From the NCBI GenBank assembly GCA_052038485.1, contig JBQGCL010000198.1:1-15916 (forward strand): a DNA stretch of 15,916 nucleotides. Direction: 5' to 3'. Position numbers and translations under genes: made by a program. Of the stretch, positions 1-6,986 are shown piece by piece. The DNA comes from JACVRW01 sp052038485. Its GTDB lineage: Bacteria > Actinomycetota > Thermoleophilia > Solirubrobacterales > Thermoleophilaceae. Each line of letters begins with the position of its first letter. The stretch's first letter is position 1. The notes beneath the pieces were generated by a model that saw nothing but the letters and a program-made list of their open reading frames with translations, did no database searches and was not told the DNA's origin.

Positions 1-3
1 TTG

Positions 4-12
4 CACCTCCTT
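4..12 (-). promoter_or_regulatory. Perfect Shine-Dalgarno sequence for a gene starting just left of the window
   Basis: The minus strand reads AAGGAGGTG here, a nine-base match to the usual anti-Shine-Dalgarno end of 16S rRNA, followed by CAA and the window edge. A start codon at normal spacing would fall just outside the window. This suggests a minus-strand gene downstream of the Rrf2 regulator, whose 5' leader would be positions 1-201. The start codon itself is not visible, and the plus strand can be read here as the tail of a protein, so the call is tentative. Confidence 0.4.
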
Positions 13-102
13 GCGGGAACTCTCGGAGCTGCGCGGCCGCTGGCGATGACCTCCGCCGGCGGCCGTACTCGTTCGGCGTCGAGCGCCAGGTGCGCGTATG
101 AA

Positions 103-126
103 GTGCGCGTAGATCTCTACGCGCAC
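103..126. repeat. Perfect 11-bp inverted repeat (hairpin)
   Basis: GTGCGCGTAGA is followed by TC and then its exact reverse complement TCTACGCGCAC, giving a 24-nt perfect inverted repeat. As RNA on either strand it would fold into a 10-bp stem with a 4-nt loop. No T-run follows on either strand. It could be a terminator of the U-less kind seen in high-GC actinobacteria, serving Rrf2 (minus) or a plus-strand gene ending near base 101, or a leader structure for the gene left of the window. Confidence 0.6.
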
Positions 127-151
127 ACGGGTTCCTACGGGGTGGCACGGG
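127..151. repeat. Three ACGGG repeats at exact 10-bp spacing
   Basis: ACGGG starts at 127, 137 and 147, i.e. once per DNA helical turn (CCCGT on the minus strand). The trio fills the gap between the two hairpins at 103-126 and 158-178. Helical phasing would suit a protein that binds one face of the DNA, but five-base repeats can arise by chance in such GC-rich sequence, so function is unproven. Confidence 0.3.
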
Positions 152-157
152 ATGGTG

Positions 158-178
158 ATCCCGCTCATGGAGCGGGAT
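158..178. terminator. GC-rich hairpin 24 nt past the Rrf2 stop codon, possible terminator
   Basis: ATCCCGCTC, a 3-nt loop ATG, and GAGCGGGAT form a 9-bp perfect stem. It starts 24 nt downstream of the stop codon of the minus-strand Rrf2 gene, where a terminator would sit. There is no T-run after it on either strand, so factor-dependent or U-less termination, or a role in a structured leader, is equally possible. Confidence 0.4.
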
Positions 179-201
179 TCGGCTCAGGCTCGCGGCCGCT
201 G

Positions 202-603
202 TTAGATGTAGTACATCGGCGCACCGGCCGCCTGGGCCTCGCGCTCGGCGAGGTCGGCGATCGTTGCTCCGCCGAGCACTGCTCGGACCGCGTCTACCGT
301 GTCGGTCCAGACCTGGCCGTTGGCGGCCGCGTCCGTGCCCAGCTCGCCCTCGAGCAGCTCGACCACCTCGAGGACGGTGATCTCGCTCGGCGGGCGGGCG
401 AAGCTGTAGCCGCCCTTGACCCCGCGCTGGGACTGGAGTATGCCCGCGCGGCGCAGCGTCGCGAACAGGCCCTCGAGGAACTGGACCGGGATGTCGCGGG
501 CTCGCGCGATCTCCCCGATCGGCACCGGGGTGGACTGCCCGCGGCGGGCCAGTTCCGACAGGGCGCGCACCGCGTAGGGCGACTTGGTGGTGATCACCAG
601 CAC
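202..603 (-). CDS. Rrf2-family transcriptional regulator, CymR-like
   Basis: Small DNA-binding regulator of 133 aa, the usual Rrf2 length. Residues about 25-50 form the helix-turn-helix (IGEIARARDIPVQFLEGLF) and about 58-70 the wing (QRGVKGGYSFARPP). The protein has no cysteine, so it cannot hold an IscR- or NsrR-type Fe-S cluster. The C-terminus ends in PMYYI, closely like the AYMFYI end of Bacillus CymR, the repressor of cysteine metabolism that acts in complex with CysK. From this I infer a sulfur or cysteine regulator rather than an Fe-S sensor. The start is GTG at 603; a second GTG at 597 would give MITTKSPYAV and is also reasonable. There is no good ribosome-binding site, but a TAGAGT -10 element ends 8 nt upstream, so the mRNA may be leaderless. 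It is divergent from the histidine kinase, about 34 bp away. Confidence 0.88.
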   Translation of the reverse strand: MLVITTKSPYAVRALSELARRGQSTPVPIGEIARARDIPVQFLEGLFATLRRAGILQSQRGVKGGYSFARPPSEITVLEVVELLEGELGTDAAANGQVWTDTVDAVRAVLGGATIADLAEREAQAAGAPMYYI

Positions 604-611
604 CTGCCGTC

Positions 612-617
612 ACTCTA
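612..617 (-). promoter_or_regulatory. Putative -10 element (TAGAGT) of the Rrf2 gene
   Basis: The minus strand reads TAGAGT, then 8 nt, then the GTG start at 603. A transcript starting about 7 nt after the hexamer would begin at or beside the start codon, which fits a leaderless mRNA and explains the lack of a Shine-Dalgarno sequence. No convincing -35 element is seen. Confidence 0.35.
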
Positions 618-637
618 CGCGGTATGTCGACGCCACT

Positions 638-1825
638 GTGCGCGTGAGATTCCGCCGTCTCCCGATCGAGTCGGCCCAGCCGCTGCTCGTGTTCGCGGTC
701 GCGCGGCTCGCGATCGCGGTCGTTGCGCTGCTCGCCCTGGTCGTGCTGGGCTTCCCCTACGGGGGCGAGGCCGCCATCGTCGTCGGTGGCCTCGGCGTGC
801 CCTGGGCGGTCTGGTGCCTGGTGCTGGCGCGGCGCGCTCCCGAGAGGCTGCTCAGCCCGCTCGTGCCCGCCTGCGACCTGCTGCTCCTGCTGATCCTCGA
901 GCTGGTGGCCCCGGAGTCGTACGGCGCGGTCCGCTTCACCGCCCTGTTCCTGATCGCGGCCCACGCCCACTTCCAGGGCGAGCGGCGCGGCGTGATGGTC
1001 GCCCTGCTCGGCTCGGTCGTGCTCGTGGCGGCCTGCGCGATCCGCGGCGACTACCCCCTCCCCAGCGACCTGCACGCGCTGTACGAGACCGTCTTCGTGA
1101 TCGGCTCGATCGCCACCGGTCTCGTCGTCGGCACGCTGCGCACAGCCGAGTCGGCCAGCCGGTTGCGCGCCCGCAGCCTCTCGCGCCGGACAATCCAGGC
1201 CGAGGCGGAGGTCCGGCGGCGTGTGTCCGAGACGATCCACGACGGACCGGTCCAGGAGCTGATCGGGCTGGACATGATGCTCTCCTCGGCGAGCAAGGCC
1301 GCGGCCGAGGGGCGCACCGACGACGCCGCGCGGCTGCTCGACGAGGCTCGCGAGCTGACCGAGCGCAACATCCGCGTCCTGCGCGACGAGCTCGTCGACC
1401 TGGGCCCCTATGCGTTCGAGGAGCTGTCGTTCGCCACCGCGATCGAGAACTGCCTGGACGTCTGGATGCGTCGCTACGGCATCCAGGTGCTCGCTTCGAT
1501 CGAGCAGATCGACCTGCCGCCCCAGACGGCCGGGGTGCTGTTCGGGATCGCCCAGGAGGCGGTCGTCAACGCGGGGCGCCACTCGGGCGCCGACGCCGTT
1601 TCCCTATCGCTGAGGGCGGTCGACTCGCGCGTCGAGCTGCGCGTGACCGACAACGGCAGTGGCTTCGGCGACGCCGACCCACTCGGCGCCTCGGAGCCGG
1701 GCCACCTCGGCCTGGCGATGATGCGCGAGCGCGCCGAGCTGCTCGAGGGCTCGCTCGACATCGACACCTCGGAGCGCGGCACGCGCGTGCTGGTGCTGGT
1801 CCCGCTGTCGCGGAGCGACCTCTAG
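638..1825 (+). CDS. Orphan NarL-type membrane sensor histidine kinase
   Basis: Membrane sensor kinase of the HisKA_3 (NarX/DegS) type, 395 aa from the GTG at 638 (GTG at 644 is also possible). Residues about 14-167 hold roughly six hydrophobic segments with very short loops, so the input is probably sensed within the membrane. The dimerisation helix carries ETIHDGPVQELIGL with phosphoacceptor His at about 201, in the classical HDxxxQ context. The ATPase domain follows: N-box GIAQEAVVNAGRHSGA (Asn about 311), G1 box DNGSGFG (338-344), and G2-like HLGLAMMRERAELL. All catalytic motifs look intact. Such kinases normally pair with a NarL/LuxR-type response regulator next door, but no receiver-domain protein is in the window. 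The frame remains open upstream to a TTG at 584, which would overlap the Rrf2 start, so the later GTG is preferred. It meets the sugar dehydrogenase tail-to-tail with a 4-nt CTAG overlap. Confidence 0.88.
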   Translation: MRVRFRRLPIESAQPLLVFAVARLAIAVVALLALVVLGFPYGGEAAIVVGGLGVPWAVWCLVLARRAPERLLSPLVPACDLLLLLILELVAPESYGAVRFTALFLIAAHAHFQGERRGVMVALLGSVVLVAACAIRGDYPLPSDLHALYETVFVIGSIATGLVVGTLRTAESASRLRARSLSRRTIQAEAEVRRRVSETIHDGPVQELIGLDMMLSSASKAAAEGRTDDAARLLDEARELTERNIRVLRDELVDLGPYAFEELSFATAIENCLDVWMRRYGIQVLASIEQIDLPPQTAGVLFGIAQEAVVNAGRHSGADAVSLSLRAVDSRVELRVTDNGSGFGDADPLGASEPGHLGLAMMRERAELLEGSLDIDTSERGTRVLVLVPLSRSDL

Positions 1826-4026
1826 GCGGGCTCGCCGCGCCGGCGGGCACGGCGGCGTCCGGCGGCCGCGAACAGCGTCACGAGGAACCCGCCGAAGGCG
1901 AACCCGCCGCCGCACTGCGCCTCGTTGAAGTTGGCGGTGTAGGTGGCGGCGCTCGCCGGCGCGGTGATCGTGTGCTTGGGCGCGCCCCCGTCCGACCACG
2001 AGCTGGGCCCATAGAGCTTGCCGCCGCTCACCTGGGGCTGCGCCTCGACCGTGAACTGGTGGCCCTGCCAGGAGGTGGCGGTGTAGGGCGCGGTCACGGG
2101 CGCGCCGTCGACCATCAGCTGCAGCCCGCCGGGCTGGGACCCGAACGTGAGCGCGACCTTGTTCGGCTGCACGTCGCGCGTGACAGTGGTCGTGAGCCCC
2201 TTCGAGTCGGTCGCGGTCAGGCGCACCTCGAGGTAGCTCGTTGCGGCGGCACGCAGGTCCTCCGGCGGCGGCGCCGTGAACGTCACGTCGTTGCCGGTCG
2301 TCGGTCCCAGGAAGGGGTGGGTGTGGGTGTTGTGGTGGAGCAGCACGGTCCAGCTCAGCGCCGAGTTGCCCAGCGGCCCGTCCTCGGGATCGCCCGCGAA
2401 GCCGTGCAGGGTGAGGCTCTGCCCCACGCGGAAGCGGGTCGAGCTGGCGGGCGTATCGATCCCCGCGAGCGGCGGGTTGTTGCCCGAGTCGATGCGCATG
2501 CCGTCGGTCGTGCTGGTCCCGGCGCTGTCGGTGACCTTCAGAGTGACCAGGTACGTCCCCGCGGCGAACGTGTGCGAGGGGTTCGCGGCCGTGGAGTGGG
2601 CCGAGCCGTCCCCGAAGTTCCAGTCGTAGGTGAGCGCGTCGCCGTCGGGGTCTGAGCTCCCGCCGCCGTTGAACGCGACGGTGAGCGGCGCGGGACCCCA
2701 GCGCTTGTTCGCCGTGGCGACGGCCACCGGCGACCGGTTGCCCGTGTACTGGATGCGGTGGACCGTGTTGCGCGCCGGATCGTCGCTCCAGGCCACGTAG
2801 TAGAGCGCCTGGCCGGCGCCGGCCGGCGCGAACATCATGTCGACGACGTAGCCGACCCCGGTCGCGAAGTCCGTCGCCGTGTATCCCGACGCGCTGGGGT
2901 TGAGCATCTGGATCTTCGCGCAGACGTAGTCGCCGAACAGGTACTTGCCGTCGTAGGCCTGAGGCCACAGGTTGTTCGGGACGAACGCCCCGCCGCTGAC
3001 CGCTGAACAACCGCTCGTGTGCGGGTAGTGGTAGATCGGGTTGGTCATCCCCGCCGGAGGCGGGCCGCAGTTGGTCGTCGAGCTGGTCGCACAGGGGCCC
3101 TCGCGCACGTTCCAGCCGTAGTCCGCCCCCGCCTTGCCCTCGTCGATCTCCTCCCAGGTCTCCTGGCCCACGTCGCCGATGAAGAAGCGCGTCCCGGCGG
3201 CGTTGGGGTCGAAGCCGAGCCGGAACGGGTTGCGCAGGCCCCAGGCGAAGGTCTCCTGGCAGTCGAACCCGGGGGCGGTCCGCCCCGTCTGGTTGCAGCG
3301 CGCGCTGTAGGTGCCGCGGAAGGGGTTACTCGCCGGGATGCCCCCCGAGGTGGTGATCCGCAGCACCTTGCCGAGCAGCGTGTTCCGGTCGCGGGCGGCG
3401 TCGTTGGCCCCGCCACAGCCGCTGTTGCCCGCCCAGTCGCAGCCGCCGTCGCCGACCGTCACGTAGAGGAAATTGTCCTTGCCCACGTAGACGCCGCCGG
3501 CTGCGTGGTAGCCGCCGGGGTTGGCGATCTCGTCGAGCAGCACGACCTCGGACGCCGGGTCGATGATGTCGTTGTCGCCGAGCGTGAATCGGGACAGGCG
3601 GTTGACCGGGCCCTTCGGCGGAGCCTCGCGCGCGCAGGTGTTGTACTTGTTGAACGTGTAGTAGACGTAGACGTGATGGTTGATCGGGAAGTCCGGGTCG
3701 ACCGCCATCCCCTCGAGCCCCCGCTCCTGCTCGGTACAGGTTCGCGCCCGGATATCGAGCGCCGGGTTGGGGAGCAGCGCGCCGTTCTTGTAGACGCTGA
3801 TGCGGCCGTGCTTCGCGCCGATCAGCATCCGCCCGTCCGGGGTGAAGGCCAGCGAGCTTGCCTGCGGGACCGTGGTGAGCAGCGTGTCCTCGAAGCCCGC
3901 GGGGACCGTCGCCGCGGCGTCCGCCGCGGCCGCGGAAGAGAGCGACACGACCGCCAAGGCGGTGACGACCGATGCGGTGGTGATCGCTCTCAGACCTGCA
4001 CTCCTGGCCGTGTGCTTACATGCCAA
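1822..4026 (-). CDS. Secreted PQQ-type sugar dehydrogenase with PKD domain and C-terminal membrane tail
   Basis: Exported beta-propeller protein of the glucose/sorbosone dehydrogenase (GSDH, YliI-like) family, which oxidises aldose sugars with PQQ. It is about 734 aa from the TTG at 4026. Order: Sec signal peptide with hydrophobic core AITTASVVTALAVVSL; propeller about 40-425 with family motifs ERGLEGMAVDPDF, NPGGYHAAGGVYVG, WGLRNPFRLGFDP and DYGWNVREG; PKD domain about 430-513 (SSDPDGDALTYDWNFGDG); a second Ig-like domain to about 620; a small beta domain to about 700; then CGGG, a hydrophobic stretch and an Arg-rich end (RRRARRR). That tail resembles GlyGly-CTERM/MYXO-CTERM sorting signals. 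Ten or more cysteines fit an extracytoplasmic location. The start is uncertain: TTG 4026 has no Shine-Dalgarno, CTG 3993 has AGGAG 7 nt upstream and still leaves a full signal peptide, and ATG 4113 would overlap the divergent SnoaL gene. The substrate cannot be told from sequence. Confidence 0.88.
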   Translation of the reverse strand: MACKHTARSAGLRAITTASVVTALAVVSLSSAAAADAAATVPAGFEDTLLTTVPQASSLAFTPDGRMLIGAKHGRISVYKNGALLPNPALDIRARTCTEQERGLEGMAVDPDFPINHHVYVYYTFNKYNTCAREAPPKGPVNRLSRFTLGDNDIIDPASEVVLLDEIANPGGYHAAGGVYVGKDNFLYVTVGDGGCDWAGNSGCGGANDAARDRNTLLGKVLRITTSGGIPASNPFRGTYSARCNQTGRTAPGFDCQETFAWGLRNPFRLGFDPNAAGTRFFIGDVGQETWEEIDEGKAGADYGWNVREGPCATSSTTNCGPPPAGMTNPIYHYPHTSGCSAVSGGAFVPNNLWPQAYDGKYLFGDYVCAKIQMLNPSASGYTATDFATGVGYVVDMMFAPAGAGQALYYVAWSDDPARNTVHRIQYTGNRSPVAVATANKRWGPAPLTVAFNGGGSSDPDGDALTYDWNFGDGSAHSTAANPSHTFAAGTYLVTLKVTDSAGTSTTDGMRIDSGNNPPLAGIDTPASSTRFRVGQSLTLHGFAGDPEDGPLGNSALSWTVLLHHNTHTHPFLGPTTGNDVTFTAPPPEDLRAAATSYLEVRLTATDSKGLTTTVTRDVQPNKVALTFGSQPGGLQLMVDGAPVTAPYTATSWQGHQFTVEAQPQVSGGKLYGPSSWSDGGAPKHTITAPASAATYTANFNEAQCGGGFAFGGFLVTLFAAAGRRRARRRGEPA
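4001..4005 (-). promoter_or_regulatory. Shine-Dalgarno (AGGAG) before a possible CTG start of the sugar dehydrogenase
   Basis: On the minus strand AGGAG is followed by 7 nt and then CTG at 3993, opening the peptide LRAITTASVV, which is a complete short signal peptide n- and h-region. Upstream on the same strand is TTGACG (4041-4036), a fair -35 match, with TAAGCA 17 nt later, a poor -10. If that promoter is real, transcription would begin downstream of the TTG at 4026 and the CTG would be the true start. Confidence 0.3.
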
Positions 4027-4051
4027 GCCGCCGAACGTCAAGCTTGAAGCG

Positions 4052-4453
4052 ATGTCAGAGGAGAACGCACGCACCGCGCGCCAGACTTTCGAGCGGATCT
4101 GCGCGCGTGACATCGATTCCCTGCTCGAGCTCTACGACGCCGAGATCGAGTTCCTGCCGCTGACGGGGACCCGCGTCGAGAGCGGCGGCTACGTCGGGCA
4201 CGAGGGGGTGCGCGACTACTTCGACGAGGCCGACGAGATCTGGGAGCTGATGCACCCGCACGCGGACGACGTCCGGACTGTCGGCGACGACGTCCTGGTG
4301 GTCGGCGGCTGCGCGGTTCGCGGCCGCGGCAGCGGCGCCCGCTCGGACAACCCGATGGCCTGGGTGCTGACGATGCGCGACGGCAAGGTGATCCGCCACC
4401 GCGGCTTCGCGACCGCCGACGAAGCCTTCGAGGCCGCCGGGCTTACGCCCTAG
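4052..4453 (+). CDS. SnoaL-like (NTF2 fold) protein, first of a tandem pair
   Basis: 133-aa soluble protein of the SnoaL/NTF2-like superfamily. The pattern is typical: an N-terminal helix (ARTARQTFERICARDIDSLL), then a strand DAEIEFLP, the motif YVGHEGVRDYF (about 47-57), and strands ending in VLTMRDGKVIRHRGFATADEAFEAAGL. The family includes polyketide cyclases, hydrolases and many proteins of unknown role that bind small hydrophobic ligands in a conical cavity. No substrate can be assigned. The ATG at 4052 is chosen because the protein then begins exactly at the family N-terminal helix, although the Shine-Dalgarno is weak. The second family member follows 5 nt after the stop codon, so the two are surely co-transcribed. 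The divergent neighbour is the sugar dehydrogenase. Confidence 0.85.
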   Translation: MSEENARTARQTFERICARDIDSLLELYDAEIEFLPLTGTRVESGGYVGHEGVRDYFDEADEIWELMHPHADDVRTVGDDVLVVGGCAVRGRGSGARSDNPMAWVLTMRDGKVIRHRGFATADEAFEAAGLTP

Positions 4454-4458
4454 CGGCG

Positions 4459-4866
4459 GTGTCACGCGAGCAGAACCAGCGCCGGTTCCGCGAGGGCCTG
4501 GAGGCCTACAGCCGCGGCGACTACGACAGCGCGCTGGTGGGCTTCCACCCCGACATCGAGTGGAGCGTCGAGACCGACCTCGTTCCCGACGCGGGCATCT
4601 ACCGCGGCCACGACGGCGTGCGCCGCTTCTGGGCGGAGTGGGCCGAGGTGATCGAGGGGCTGACGCTCGAGATCGAGGATTGCCAGGCGGTCGACGACGA
4701 GTGGGTGCTCGCGATCACCCGTGCGTCGGGGACCGGCGCCGGCAGCGGCGCCTCCGTCGCGTCGGGCAGCTTCGCCCAGCTCGGCCAGTTCCGTGACGGC
4801 GAGGTCGTGCGCGTGCGCCTGTTCGGGGACGTCCGGCACGCGCGGGCGGCGGCCGGGCTCGACTAG
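4459..4866 (+). CDS. SnoaL-like (NTF2 fold) protein, second of a tandem pair
   Basis: 135-aa SnoaL/NTF2-like protein, a paralogue of the gene just upstream, with the same layout: N-terminal helix (QNQRRFREGLEAYSRGDYDSAL), strand HPDIEWSV, the shared motif YRGHDGVRRFW (about 48-58), and a terminal strand FRDGEVVRVRLFGDVRHARAAAGL. The start is GTG at 4459, only 5 nt beyond the stop of the first gene and without a clear Shine-Dalgarno, which suggests translational re-initiation. Function is unknown; the two may form a heterodimer, as NTF2-like proteins often dimerise (inference). The TAG stop overlaps the stop codon of the convergent glycoside hydrolase in a shared CTAG. Confidence 0.83.
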   Translation: MSREQNQRRFREGLEAYSRGDYDSALVGFHPDIEWSVETDLVPDAGIYRGHDGVRRFWAEWAEVIEGLTLEIEDCQAVDDEWVLAITRASGTGAGSGASVASGSFAQLGQFRDGEVVRVRLFGDVRHARAAAGLD

Positions 4867-6974
4867 CGGCAGCGCCCGCCGTTGAGCGCGAGCTTGCGGC
4901 GGGCGACGATGTCGCGCGACGAGCGGCCGACCTCGATCGTGTAGCAGCCCCGGGCGACCTGCCAGCGGTCCTTGCGCGCGTTCCAGAACGAGAACGCCCG
5001 CTGGTCGAGCGGGAAGCGCACGCGCGCCCTGCGGCCGGGCCGCAGCGACACCGAGTCGAAGCCCTTCAGGGCGCGAGGCCCTCCGGGCCCGCCGACGTAC
5101 AGCTGCGGCACCGCGATCCCCGTTCTGCGCCCGACGTTGGCGACCGTGATCGACGCCCCGTGCTCGTGCACGCGCAGGCCGCGGAAGGCGAAGCGCGTGT
5201 ACGACAGGCCGTGGCCGAACGGGAACGCCGGCGCGATCCGCCTCCGGTCGAACCAGCGGTAGCCGACCAGCGCGCGCTCGGAGTAGCGCACCACGCCGTT
5301 CACGCCCGGGTAGCGACTGCGGTTGCCGGCCGTCGGCAGGTCACGCGACCGGGCGGGGAAGGTCGCGGGCAGGCGCCCGCCTGGCTCGGCGTCTCCGAAC
5401 AGCACCCGCGCGATCGCCGTTCCGCCGTCGCTGCCCGGGTACCAGGCCTCGACGATCGCCTCGACCTTGTTGCGCCAAGGCGTCAGCACAGGGCCGGCCG
5501 TCTCGAGCACGACGATCGTGCGCTTGTTGGCGGCGGCCACGCGCTCGACCAGCCGGTCGCGCCGGAGGCCTGCACCGGCGCCGCAGTCCAGCGCCAGGCA
5601 GGGCTTGTCGGCCTCCTCCCCGGCCACGTCGGCTACCACGACCACCGCGGCGTCGGCGCCCCGCGCCACCGCCGCCGCCCGGGTGAGGTCGGTGCCGGGG
5701 TCGTAGCGCACGTCGACGTTCGGCCCCGCGCGAGTCGCGATCCCCTGGCGCGGCGTCACGAACGAGTAGGGCCGGACGTTGGACGAGCCGCCGCCGTTCT
5801 TGTACGCGTCGCCGTCGGCGCCGATCACGGCGAGCGAGCGCAGCCGCCCGGCTCGCAGCGGCAGCACGCCGTCGTTTCTGAGCAGCACCGTGCCGGCCTC
5901 GGCCAGCCGGCGCGCCTCATGGGCGTGCGCGCTGCGGTCGATGCGCGACTCGTCGTCGACGTATGCGGCCCGGTCGAAGAACCCGTAGGCGAACAGCGTG
6001 CGCAGCACGCGCCCCACGGCGCGATCGACGGCGGCCTGCGTCGTGCGCCCCGCCGCCAGCGCCGCTCCGACGGAGCTCGGGCTGTAGACCTCTCCGCCGT
6101 CCCAGTCGATGAACGGGAACGGCTCGAAGTCGAGCCCGGCACGCAGGCCGCTGCCGACGTGCTTCGACGCGCCGTAGTCGGCCAGCACAAAGCCTCGGAA
6201 GCCCCAACGCTTGCGCAGCACCGTGTCGAGCAGCCAGCGGTTCTCGCACGCATGCGGCCCGTTGAGGCGGTTGTAGGAGCACATCACCGTGCCGACGTGC
6301 CCCTCCTTCACCGCCGCCTCGAACTGCGGCAGGTAGAGCTCGAACAGCGTGCGCTCGTCCACGCGCGCGTCGACCGAGTAGCGCCGCGCCTCCTGGTTGT
6401 TGACGGCGAAGTGCTTGACGTTCGCGATCACGCCCTGCCCTTGCGCCCCACGGATCCACCCCACCGCCATGCGAGACGTCAGGAACGGATCCTCGCCCAG
6501 GCTCTCGAACGCGCGTCCCCAGAGCGGCGTGCGCAGCAGGTTGACGGTCGGCGCGTAGACGATGTCGTTGCCCTTGAGCTTGGCCTCGTTGCCGACCAGG
6601 ACCCCGTCGCGCCGGGCCAGCGCGCGGTTGAAGCTCGCGGCCAGCGCGATCGAAGCCGGCAGCGCGGTCGCCTGGCCCTGCCGGACCCCGACCGGGCCGT
6701 CGGTCAGGTAGAGCGGCGGCAGGTCGAGGCGGGGCACGCCGAGCGCGGCGCCGGTGTGCGTGCCGGCCCGGCCGGTCACGCCCTGGGGGTCGTCGCCCGC
6801 CAGCAGGCCGATCCGCTCAGTCGGCGTGAGCGCGGCCACCAAGAGGCCGGCGCGCTTGTCCGGACTGAGCGAGGTGTCGCACCAGGGGTGGTTGCCGCAG
6901 CGTCCGGCGGCGCCGGCCGAAGCCGGCCAAGCGGCCAGCAGCACCGCTGCCACGACGATCGCTCGCGCCCCCAC
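4863..6974 (-). CDS. Secreted glycoside hydrolase family 3 beta-glucosidase/xylosidase
   Basis: Exported GH3 enzyme of 703 aa that should remove terminal beta-linked sugars from oligo- or polysaccharides. A signal peptide covers about 1-23 (hydrophobic core AIVVAAVLLAAW). The N-terminal TIM-barrel domain shows LYLTDGPVGVR (88-98), GRAFESLGEDP (153-163), the KHF motif (187-189), VMCSYNRLNG and the nucleophile Asp266 in GFVLADYGAS. The second domain (about 355-540) has LLRNDGVLPL and the acid/base loop GEEADKPCLAL, with Glu453 or Glu454 as likely catalytic acid. A fibronectin III-like domain follows (about 585-695; FPFGHGLSYTRF, then LKGFDSVSLRPG). All key motifs seem intact. The exact glycoside is not predictable. 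The GTG start lies 12 nt past the stop of the HDOD-LuxR gene, so it may share that transcript, although TAAGAT at 6989-6984 could serve as its own -10. Confidence 0.92.
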   Translation of the reverse strand: MGARAIVVAAVLLAAWPASAGAAGRCGNHPWCDTSLSPDKRAGLLVAALTPTERIGLLAGDDPQGVTGRAGTHTGAALGVPRLDLPPLYLTDGPVGVRQGQATALPASIALAASFNRALARRDGVLVGNEAKLKGNDIVYAPTVNLLRTPLWGRAFESLGEDPFLTSRMAVGWIRGAQGQGVIANVKHFAVNNQEARRYSVDARVDERTLFELYLPQFEAAVKEGHVGTVMCSYNRLNGPHACENRWLLDTVLRKRWGFRGFVLADYGASKHVGSGLRAGLDFEPFPFIDWDGGEVYSPSSVGAALAAGRTTQAAVDRAVGRVLRTLFAYGFFDRAAYVDDESRIDRSAHAHEARRLAEAGTVLLRNDGVLPLRAGRLRSLAVIGADGDAYKNGGGSSNVRPYSFVTPRQGIATRAGPNVDVRYDPGTDLTRAAAVARGADAAVVVVADVAGEEADKPCLALDCGAGAGLRRDRLVERVAAANKRTIVVLETAGPVLTPWRNKVEAIVEAWYPGSDGGTAIARVLFGDAEPGGRLPATFPARSRDLPTAGNRSRYPGVNGVVRYSERALVGYRWFDRRRIAPAFPFGHGLSYTRFAFRGLRVHEHGASITVANVGRRTGIAVPQLYVGGPGGPRALKGFDSVSLRPGRRARVRFPLDQRAFSFWNARKDRWQVARGCYTIEVGRSSRDIVARRKLALNGGRCR

Positions 6975-6986
6975 GGGGCGCGGATC

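Noticed and set aside
137..178. T-box-like sequence on the plus strand (GGGTGGCAC followed by a GC-rich hairpin)
   Set aside because: The match to the 14-nt T-box consensus is only about 10 of 14 positions, no specifier stem could be found, and the next downstream gene (Rrf2) is on the opposite strand.
1..2655. A very long open frame on the plus strand
   Set aside because: Its translation is Arg/Ala/Gly-rich low-complexity sequence with no family pattern, and it runs through well-recognised genes in other frames (Rrf2, the histidine kinase, the sugar dehydrogenase). Long antisense frames are expected at this GC content.
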